A stretch of DNA of 17,266 bases, from NCBI GenBank assembly GCA_964644465.1, contig CAZXVU010000036.1:1-17266 (forward strand). Direction: 5' to 3'. Positions 1-10,800 of the stretch are shown one piece after another; the stretch's first letter is position 1; the number at the start of each line of letters is the position of its first letter. Source of the stretch: CAZXVU01 sp964644465 (GTDB taxonomy: Bacteria > Chlamydiota > Chlamydiia > Chlamydiales > SM23-39). Under the pieces are notes generated by a model. The model searched no databases. It was given only the letters and a program-made list of their open reading frames with translations, and had not been told where the DNA came from. The position numbers and the translations under genes were made by a program.

Positions 1-1816
1 CGAGGGTTATATCCCTACCAGCTTGGAGTTCGATAGAACCAGCTCCAGCATTTGTCATTGATGCATTCGAAGTCAGCTGTACATCGAGAAAGGCGACAAC
101 TTGAACATTGCCATTGCCGCCAGTTGTCCGAATAGTGGAGTTCAATCCTTCGATCACAGAACCATTCGACTGGACGACAACCGTTCCTCCGCTAGAGGCA
201 ATTTGGGCTGAATTTGCACCTGCTCCAGCAGTGCCGGTCAAGTTGACATTCTGCGCAGCGACCAGATCGAGATTCAGAGCTGCTGCCAATAGCGAAACGC
301 CTCCGGCTACTGTTCCTGCGGTCACATTCACTTGACCGGCGGAATTGATCGCTACATGACCCACTGTACTTGTAATGCTGACAGATCCTGCAGTCGCAGT
401 TGCAAGGCCGATATTGATATCGCCTGCTCCTGCAGTCGTTGGAGTCCCGATATAAACGCTTCCCGTATTGCTGACGATTTGCGTGTTAGCGCCAGCGCCG
501 GTGGTTCCTTCCATCGTGATCAGTCCATTCGAAATAGCAGCGACATTGATTTGGACATCATTATTGGCTGTGATGCTTGCAACGCCGGTTGCAGTCGCGC
601 CGGCTATGCTATCGAAATTGATATCAAGACGATCATCGAAATTGACGACTGCATTTCCGCTGGAAACAATCTGAGCGGGGCCTGGATTTGCGAAAAGGAT
701 AACGCTGATAGGATCGATGGTGATCGTAAAGGCTGGCGCAGCGACGCCGGAAACGTTATTGACTATGAGAGCGCCGCCTGTTGAAGTCGTGGTTAAAATT
801 AAGTCTCTGCCTGCAGTTACTTTGACATCGCAATGGGTTGTCCCTGCTCCTGATCTCGTTCCAATCACCGCAAACCCTTGTACGCCGACCCCTCCAGTAA
901 GAGTGATATTTCCCCGTGCGGCAGAGACGTTGACATCGCCGATTGCTGCGTTGGCGGTAGTTGCCGTGTTATAGTATCCTACGACCGCTTTCCCGTTCGC
1001 AGATGCTGTAAGGGTCACATCTTGATCGGATAATAATTCTACTACAGGAGAAGACAGGACAGTAAAGGTTGCGCCTGCTGGAGAATCAAATCCAATAACG
1101 GCGTTTGACCCTGTAGCATTTGCCAGAAGCTGAGCTCCTCCAGTCTTGACGCTGATGCGGCCTGAACATGTGTCGCCCACATTGCTTACAGCATTGCTAT
1201 GGCCAATCATCGCAGAACAGTTAGCACCATTTCCTGCGCGGAGAGTGGTGGTTCCGCTGACATTTTTAATGAGGACATCGCCAATATGCGTACTTGCTGC
1301 TCCCGCATTTCCAATATGGCCGATCTGAGCTAAAGAACCTGCTCCCTGCGCAGTTCCCACAAAAAGAGGACTTGGCCGGCCTAAAATCAGATCTCCGTCG
1401 ATATTTTGGAAAACAATATCGCCTTGATTAATAGAGCCCGAAACTCCGCCGTTTCCAATCACAGCATATGCTCCAGCGCCTGTTCCGCCGGTCAACATCA
1501 CATTCCCGCCTACTTGGTAGACAAGGATGTTGCAATTGGACGAAGCTGCCATCTGAGGCACTCCGATCTGGCATAAAGATGCGGCTCCTGCACCGGGCTG
1601 TAAAAGAAGATTGCCGCCTATATTAAAAGTGAGGTTTCCAAGAATATTTGTGCTTGTGAAGCCCCCGGCTCCAATAAGAGTCGTTGCAGTGCTAGTAGTG
1701 CCTTGCATAATCAGGTCTTTGCTGACATTGCACTGGATTTCCAAGGTGCTGAAAGGATTTGTTAAGATCGCGGGTCCAATTTGGCAGAAAGCAGGAGCTG
1801 CCGTGCTGCCGGCATT
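1..1816 (-). other. Left-edge segment of the giant exoprotein, different repeat texture
   Basis: Frame remains open (for example TNAGAGSIELQAGRDITL next to base 1). The sequence shifts from F-D-I-G-G units to shorter alanine/glycine-rich turns containing A-G-A-G and S-I-x-L/V elements. It still looks like beta-helix but lacks the clear supra-repeat. No stop or C-terminal domain is reached. Confidence 0.6.
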
Positions 1817-4800
1817 CATTCTCAAGCTTCCGCCGATATCGAATCCAAGAGCTGCATTCTGATTCGCATTTGCCATCGAAGCTCTTCCGATGAAGACAGA
1901 ATTGCTGGTTCCGCTGCCAGCCTGTAGGATCAGATCGCCTCCCGTTTTCATCTGGATGCCGAACGAAGAACCAGCTTGAGTCAGAGATGAGGGACCAATT
2001 TGAACTGTATTTGTGTTATTAAGGAATCCTCCAATCAAAGAAGCATTTCCTTTCACATCGATGCTGATATTATGAGACTGCGTAGCTCCTGTCATCAACT
2101 GGGCGCCGATCATAGTGATTTGGCCGCCTCCTGTTGTAGCTTGCATCACTAAATCGCGGCCAATGTTACAGTCAATGCTGAGAGTCTCGCTCGCACCGGA
2201 CATGTTTGTCGTACCAATGAAAGAAGTGCCGACTCCCTGTCCAAGATTGCAATCAGCTCCTGTAGCCAGGGCAATCATGGTGACATTCTCCGCGCCAGTA
2301 ATGGTATTTGAGCCAATGAATCCAGAAGAAGCGCTTCCCTGAAGGACCAAAGATCCAGCATTGACTGTAACATTCAAGGTATTGGACTCTCCCCCCATTG
2401 CAGACATTCCGATGAAAGCTTGAGAAGTGCCGGAACGGATCATCAAATTATTTCCAGCATTTACACTCACATTCGCCGATTGAGCTGTCCCCGTTCCAGT
2501 TGGGGCAGCGCTAAATGAGGTCGATCCAATAATTACTGGAGCCGTTGCCACAGTCGCGCCAGTCAAAACAATATCTTTTGCTGCTTTTACGCTGATGGAA
2601 GCATTTTGAGCTGGTTGAGTCATCGACTGAGGGCCGATTTGGCAAGAAGATCCGGCGGCTAATCCGCCATCCATTGTAATCGATCCGCCGATATCGACAT
2701 CGACTGTTAAATTCGTCACCGTAGCGGTCATCGTTGGCGCGCCGATAAAGGCACCATTTGTTGAGTTGCCTCCTCGCATGATCAAATCGCCGACAGTGAT
2801 CACTCCAACTGTTGCATCACTATTCGTCCCACTAAAAGAAGAGGGTCCAATTTGGGCATTTGCAGTTGAGCCAGGTGTTACTCCACCAGTTAGGAGGACG
2901 CTCCCTCCGGCTCTCACGCGGGTAATGGTAACGAGGCCGTTGCCTGTACTTGTCAAAGGCCCAATGAGGGCTGTGGAACCTGTGTTTGTCCCGCCATGAA
3001 CGAACACATCGTGATCGGCAGCAACATCAAGAGTAAAGGCGCTAGTTAAGGCCGTTGCTCCGCCAGATCCAGTTCCAATCGCTACAGGAGTCGTTGCAGC
3101 ATCGCCGCCAGTTAACGAAACATCGCCATGAGCTGTCAAAGACATTTGCATGGAAGAAGAAGCTGCAGCTGCAAAAGTGCCTGCTCCAATCAGAACAGTC
3201 GTTGTAGTAGCTGTTGCTCCGATGAGTTTGATATCTCCGACCGTCGTTGCATTCAAAATGAAGCTCTGTGAAGTAGCACCCAATGAAATCGGTCCGATTT
3301 GACAAAGAGCTGAGTTAGAATTCCCTCCATTCAGGATCATACTCCCGCCAATGTCGAAATCTAACGATAAGTTTTGATTATTCGCAGACATCAGAGGGGA
3401 ACCAATAACCGTAGAGTTACTAGGACCTGCTCCGCATTGGAGCAGAAGATCTCCTCCGACTTTCATCGATATATTCTGCGACTCACGCACGGCGCTCATT
3501 CCGGTAGCGCCAATAACAGCTGAATTATTCGCAGAACCTGCAACAGGGCCACCTTGCAAAGAGGCATTGCCTCCTACATCAAAATGCATCGTAAGATTTT
3601 GATCTGTACCGCTCATTGTCGGAGGCCCGATTAGTGCGGGGACAGTACCTCCCGTACCTCCTTGCAAAAAGAAATCCTGGGCGATCTTAAAGTCCATCGC
3701 ATAGGTAGAATTGGTTCCGGAAAAATTGCTGGCTTGCGTTCCTCCGATGGTGGCCGCCGTCCCTCCGGCAATCCCTCCTCGGACAATCATCGATCCGCCT
3801 ACATCAAAATTGATGGAAACATTATCTCCGAGATTTGTGATAGTCGGCCCAATTCCCACTGAAGAGACTGTATTTGAACCCCCAAATAATTGAACATCCC
3901 CGCCCGTTTTAACATTGATATCGAAATTGCAAACGCTTCCAGTGATATTTACTACGCCGATGGCCGCTGTAGCTGTCGTTCCATTGCCTCCCTGAAGTAA
4001 AAGATTCTCTCCAATGTCAAAATTTAACAGAGCGATTTGGCTGCTATTCCCAAAAGTTGAAGGACCTATGAATACAGAAGTTGTTGCCGCATTGGCTCCG
4101 ATGAGCTGCAAGCTTTGTCCAACAGTGCAATTGATCGTCAAATTCTCATCCCCTCCATCCATGTTGGAAGGCCCGATTTGACAAAAGGCCATCGTCGAAT
4201 CGCCGCCGTCGAGGATCATGTCGCCGCCCACATTGAATTCCAAAAACATCTTTTGGAGCGTTGTGGACATATTGGAAAAACCAATCAGGGCATTGTTTGT
4301 GGTCCCGGTTACAGTTTGAAGGAGCAAATTTCCTCCGACAGTCATTGAAATGAACACATTTTCCCGAGTCCCTGTCATCGACGCGACTCCAGTTGGACCA
4401 ATTACGGAAGAAGAATTCGTCGTCCCAGTAACAGGACCGCCCTTGAGAATGGCATTTCCTCCAATATCGAAGCGAATGTCCAGATTTTGATCTGTATTCG
4501 ACATGTGAGGAGAGCCAATATAAGCGCTCACAGTATCAATCTGTCCGCCTTCAAGTAACAGATCGTGAGCAATCTTGAAATCCATAGTATAGGTTGAATT
4601 GAGGCCCATAAAGAAATCCAATGGAGTTCCGCCGATGGAAGCGTCATTACCTGTATTGTTTCCTCCCATAAGTATGAGAGACCCTCCCACATCGAAATTG
4701 AGCGGCACCGTATTACCGCCTCCGCTAAGAGTAGGTCCAATCCGCGCTGGAGAATTCGATCCTAACAAACCGCCAAAGATCTCTATATTCCCCCCAGTTG

Positions 4801-7800
4801 TGCAATTGAGAGCAAATTGATTGAACGTTGATATATTGACGAATCCGATTTGGGCCGGCGAAGTGCCCCCAGTTCCTCCTTGTAGAAGAAGATCCGAGCC
4901 GATGTTGAAGTTCATGAGTACGGTTATATCTGTATTCAATAAGCTTGCAGGCCCAATTTGAACCGGAGTTGTAGCGGCCTGGCTGCCGATAAGTTGAAGC
5001 TGTTTGCCTACTTTGCAATCAATCGTAAGAGTCTCAAACATATTCATCATTGAAGTAGGGCCGATTTGGCAGAATGCCGTCGACGAATTCCCTCCATTCA
5101 TGATCAAGCTGCCGCCCACATCGAATTCAAGGAGCATTGTTTGATTCATCCCTGCCATAGCAGCATGGCCGATGAAGCTCGAATTACCTGTGCCTGTTCC
5201 CACTTGCATGATCAGATCGTTTCCGACCGTCATTGAGATTCCGAGATTTTCTCCTTGGGCCGGCATATTTTGCGTTCCAATAAACACAGCGTTATTCGCT
5301 GCACCAGTTTGGCTTCCCGTCAGATAGGCGTTATCGCCAACATTGAATCGTATGTTCAAGTTTTCATTCATATTGACGAGATTTTGCGCCCCGATAAATG
5401 GCCCTAAGTTTCCGCCGCTTAATCCTGCTTGAAGAATGAAGTCATGCGCTACAGTAAAATCCATAGAGCAATTGGAGTTCAATGCTGAGAAATCCACCAT
5501 TCCAATATAAGGAATGGCGCCCGATTGTCCCAAAACAACGAGCTTGCCACCGACATCAAAGGCAAATTGCAGGAAATTGAAAGTACCAGAAAAACCTGCC
5601 GCTTGATTTGTGATTCCAATCACTGGCCCATCGATTAAGGTAAGGTCTCCTCCCACAATGAAATCGAGGAGCATACTTATAGCGTTGCCGGTAATTGTGT
5701 CTGTCCCGATCCGGCAAACATCAAAGGGAGGCCCTGCGGCAAAGGCGGTACCTCCGTGCATCTGCAAATGCTGGCCAATATCGAAATGAAATTCCACAAC
5801 CTGTTGACTTCCTGTGACAGAATCAGGTCCGATCAAAACAGGAGTGCTATTGAAATCTCCGAACATCTGAAGGTCTTTGCCCACTTTGCAATCAATCGTG
5901 CAATTCTGAAACATACTGCTCATGGAAGTGGGTCCGATTCGGCAAAACCCAGTCGAGGTAGTGCCGCCATTCATGGTCATGGTGCCGCCGATATCGAATT
6001 CCAACAGAATATTTTGAAACAAACTGCCCATGGTCGGATGGCCGATAGAGACAGAATTGCTCATCATAGCTGTCCCCGTCTGCATGAAGAGGTCGTCAGC
6101 GATCGTCATAGAAATGGTCAAATTTTGATTGCTGGCTCCCATTGTCGGAGAGCCGATATAAACAGGATTCGTATTCATAACCGTGGAGTTTCTTCCCCCT
6201 TGAAGATACGCGCTGCCCCCCTGAATATCGAAAACGATGGAGAGATCTTCATTCGCCCCTGTCATTGAAGAGGCGCCGATAAAAGGAGTGTCTATTCCGT
6301 CCCCTAATCCTCCTTGAAGCCTCATATCATGCTGAATTTTAAAGTCCATTGTAATGGAGCTATCGGTCCCAGAGAAAAGTCCTCCGATCCATGGTCCTGT
6401 TAAGCTTCCTACGCCCCCTTGCAAAAGAAGGTCTCCGCCGATATCAAAAGCAAATTGAGAGATATTATTGTTTCCGCCAAATCCAACCCCTAGCACATCA
6501 CAACCAATGAAAGGAGAGGATTGGCTTCCACTTCCCCCGATCATTGTAAGACTTCCTCCAACTGCAAGACCCCAATCGATCGTATTTTGATTTCCGTTAA
6601 AATTAGTGGGTCCAATTATACACCTTCCATTGGATCCAGATCCGCCTTGCATGAATAGATTTTGTCCAATATCGAAATGCAATTGGACGGTCATGTTGTC
6701 GTTATTTACGAAATTAGGTCCTATTCTAACAAATGTTGTATTGGCCGAACTTCCCAGCAGCTGCAGATCTTTACCCACTTTGCAATCGATCGTGCAGTTT
6801 TGAAAACTGTTCCCCATCATAAACCCTACAACAGAGGGCCCGATCTGACAGGTCGCCGTTGTAGAATTTCCTCCATCGAGGATCATGCTGCCGCCTACAT
6901 CGAACTCTAGAAGAAGATTTTGTTGCGATGCCTCCATAGATGCAAAACCGATTACTGCATTCAATCCAATCTGGGAGCTATCGCCGGTCTTCATTCTCAA
7001 GTCATTTCCCACGGTCATGGAAATCACCTGAATCTCACGATCATTCAACAAGGAAGTCGAGCCGATAATTGCGCTCGCACCTGTAGCTGAAGCATTTGAG
7101 GCACCAAAGACATAGACATTGTCAGATACATTGAAGCGGACAGTGAGATTCTGGTCTGTGCCGCTCATAGTAGGCGTACCTACAAATGCAGCATTTCCAC
7201 CACCCGCCCCTTGCAGGGTAAAATCATGAGCCACCTTGAGATCGATTGAATAATTAGACCCGTTGCCAGCGAAGTTATTGGTTAAGTCTCCGCCGATTGA
7301 GGCGTAACATCCCGCTGAATTCGCTCCACCGCGAACCGTCATCGACCCGCCGACATCGAAATTGAGGTTTACTGCGGAAGCAGAAGATCCAGCTACAATT
7401 GTTGGCCCGATCTGTGCAAAACAGTCTGTCCCTGTACCGCCAATTACGGTGACATCTCCTGCAACTCGAAAATTCATCCCAGAAATTGAATTGAATCCTG
7501 AAATATTTCCCGTTCCAATAGAACTAGGCGAAGGAACTGACATCGCGTTGCTGCTATGACCTCCCTCAATAAGAAGGTTCCCCCCAATATCAAAATCAAA
7601 TTGCGCAATGCTATTGCTCGCAGTAATAGAAATAGGACCGATGAGAACAGGCGTCGAATCAGCCGCGCTGCCGATGAGCTGCAAGTCCTGCTTGACTTTG
7701 GCATCTATGGTAAAGGTCTGAAATCCGCCTGACAGAGCAAATGGGCCGATCTGACAGCGGGCCGAAGAAGCGAATCCCCCATCGAGGATCATGCTGCCTC

Positions 7801-10800
7801 CGATATCGAATTCAAGCAGCAAATTCTGTTCCGGATTCGCCATATTTGCAAAACCGATGAACGAGCCGTTTCCTGTGGACTCTCCTGTCTCCATGAAAAG
7901 ATCATTGCCAGTTTTGAGAGAGATACTTTGCGTCTGCTTTTGATTCATCATTATGCTGCTGCCGATCGACACGGAACTATTCGTCCCTGCGAAGCTGCCT
8001 TGTAAAATGGCATTGTGGCCAATATCGAAGCTGATACCTATATTTTGATCAACATTAAGCATGCCGTTGATAGAACCGATGATCGCAGTAGCAGTGCTAC
8101 CATTGCCACCTTCCATCATCAAATCGTGTCCGATCGTAAAAGTTAGGTAGACTGAAGTTTCTGTCGATGTGAGCGATGTAGGCCCGATCAAAGCTGATGC
8201 CATAGGTCCGCTTCCGCCCTTAATAATAAGGTCATGGCCGATGTTGAAGCTCATATTGACGACTTGACCTGGGATAGTTAGGCTTGGAGAAATGGCTGTA
8301 AAGATCATTCCGCCCCCGCCGGTGCTTCCTGCCTCAATCACTAAATCACGGCCAATTTGGAAAGTCATATCTCCATCAGTCAAGGAACTCGTCAGAATCG
8401 AAGCAAACCCGCTGCCTGATATGATCTGTAAATCTTGCACTGTGGTAATCGAGAGATTTCGCTGAGATATAATTGAGGAAAAACCAAAACCGGTACCAGC
8501 AGGCCCCCCGCCTGTCAACATCACGCTGCCTGCATTGATTTCGACATCAAAAGGACTCGATGGATTTGCAACTCCCAGTATAGATCCAGGAGCGCCATTG
8601 CTAATGAGAGCATTTCCGGGTATTCCAAATGTTACCGAATCGGTATTCGAAGGAATGCCATTCAAATTCAGCATCCCGTTGGGACAATCGATAAAGATGC
8701 GCGATTGAAAGAGATTTGCCGGGCCTCCATTATTTCCTTCGAAAAGACCGATCAAGGCCATCCCTGAAGTTGGAGTCGTGCTATCGCTTCCCCCATTTAG
8801 AGTGATGTTCCCATTTTTGGAACGGACGCGGATCTGATCGATGCTCACCGATACGCCGGTAGCCATCATATTATAGGTGATATACCCAATCGCAGCGTTT
8901 CCTGCGCCTCTCGTCGGTCCGCCCGCTTGAATGAAAATATCATCTTCAATATCGACTAAAATGGTCGTTAAGGAAGGGGTAATGGAATTCATTGTAGTAG
9001 AAGACGGCGGTGTTGGAATAGTTAGGCCGCCGAAAAATCCAATCCTTGCATCGGCAATGCCTGCCGTTCCCGACATCGTCGCATCTTGGTCGCCTGCAAG
9101 AATGTCTAATGATTTTGCAGCTACTCGGATCTGACCTTGATAGGAAGCTGTGCCAGGTGAAAAATTATTTCCATGCCCAATGATTGCAGTAGATGTTCCA
9201 ATACTGCTCGCTTTTAGTTTTAATTCACCGCCAAGATCTACGAATACATCTCCCAAAGTTATAAAGGAGTTGATATGCCCAATCTGTGTAATACTATTAA
9301 CAAGAAGTGGGGTGGGATTTGCATTTAGGTAGCAATTACCAATAGAGGAATGAACAGAAATATCTCCTCGGATCTGTTGATGCGTAATTGAACCTACTCC
9401 ATGTCCGATAAGCGCGTAGTTATTATTTGGGTTTAGCTCAATCGATCCGCCTACTTCATTAATCCGGATATTCCCTGTAATCTCTGTTCCAAAAACACCT
9501 GCAAAATGGCCGATTTGAGCAAAGTCATCTCCGGGAGCAGGTCCTCCGTTCAGGATCAAACTTCCCCCAATCCCATTGGTAAAACTAATTTCTCCGCTGA
9601 CAAGAGTGACTCCAGAAGTCGAATTGAATGAACCATGTCCAATCGCTGCGAAAGAATTGGGAGATCCCCCTCTGCTACCCTTAAGAATCGCGTCGCCGCC
9701 CACTCGGGAAATCACAATGTTTCCTACGATTGTGGTTCCCCCCATAGTATCTGTATCCGGACAGCCGATTTGAGCATAAGAACCATCCTCACCACCAGCC
9801 GTTAAGACAAGATCTCCTCCTACATCTATACTTAAAGTACCCGAATAACCAAGACCTACTCCACCAATGAATGGAATAGAGCCAATACCACCTAAAGTAG
9901 CAAAGGTATTCGGTCCATTAAATCCTGCAATGAGAGTTAAGTTCCCGACGGGTATTGAAACATTAATATCTACTGTGCCACCTACTGTGGCATAAGCACT
10001 ATCTCCTGTTCCGCCTTGAATGCTAAGTCCTTTGGGCCCTCCTGCATTCACATATGTATCTCCAAAGCCAAAGGCAATCCCGTTAGAACTCGAGTTTGTA
10101 CCTCCGCGCACTGTTATATTCCCTTGCTGGGCATCTAAAGATAAGCGGTGAACACTTCCAAAAGTACCTGCAGTAATGCTCGCTCCCGCATTGGTCGTCA
10201 CTACAAGACCGCCGGTTCCTCCTTCAATAAGGATGTCGCCATTCGTCACGCTGACCAATAAATCATCTGCGGAAGAAATCTGAGCATAAGATGCGTCACC
10301 GCTTCCTCCCAAAACTTCTACATTTCCTTTGGCTGTAGTGATAAGCATTTGACCAGTAACGGCAATGACCGTAGCGTTATTTTGGATACTGGTTCCTCCT
10401 TGCACAAGAAGACCAAAATCAGCAGCGATCTCCATTCTGTCATGTGCTGAAATCAAAACGCTTGCACCGGTCCCCGTTCCAGTCCTTCCACCGAGTACAG
10501 AAATCGAGCCACCATTAGCGGTGAGATCTATATTTCCTCCCGTGGTAATGATATTGGCTGTGTTGGCATCATTTCTTCCGCCAAGAACTGTGATATCTCC
10601 ATTTGTAGTCGTAATATTAATGGAGCCTGTGTCCGTTTGAACTTGAACTGTAGCCGGGTTAGCCATTGGAGAGTCGTTCGTCATGTAGAAATTTTTCGAC
10701 TGGAGCGTGATATTGCCTTGGCCAACCGCTCCTCCAACAACCGTGATTTGTGGATTTGTCCCTGCAGCACCCCCCGCAGGCCCTGGAACGCGGGGAGGCC

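Noticed and set aside
332..784. 150-codon plus-strand ORF
   Set aside because: Antisense shadow of the giant minus-strand gene; low-complexity translation without domain character. The same holds for the other plus-strand ORFs between 108 and 12371, including the 147-codon one at 10812-11255.
1817..7813. CRISPR-like or tandem DNA satellite
   Set aside because: The period of about 113 bp is translated in frame, units are diverged at DNA level, and all spacings are multiples of three; this is a protein repeat.
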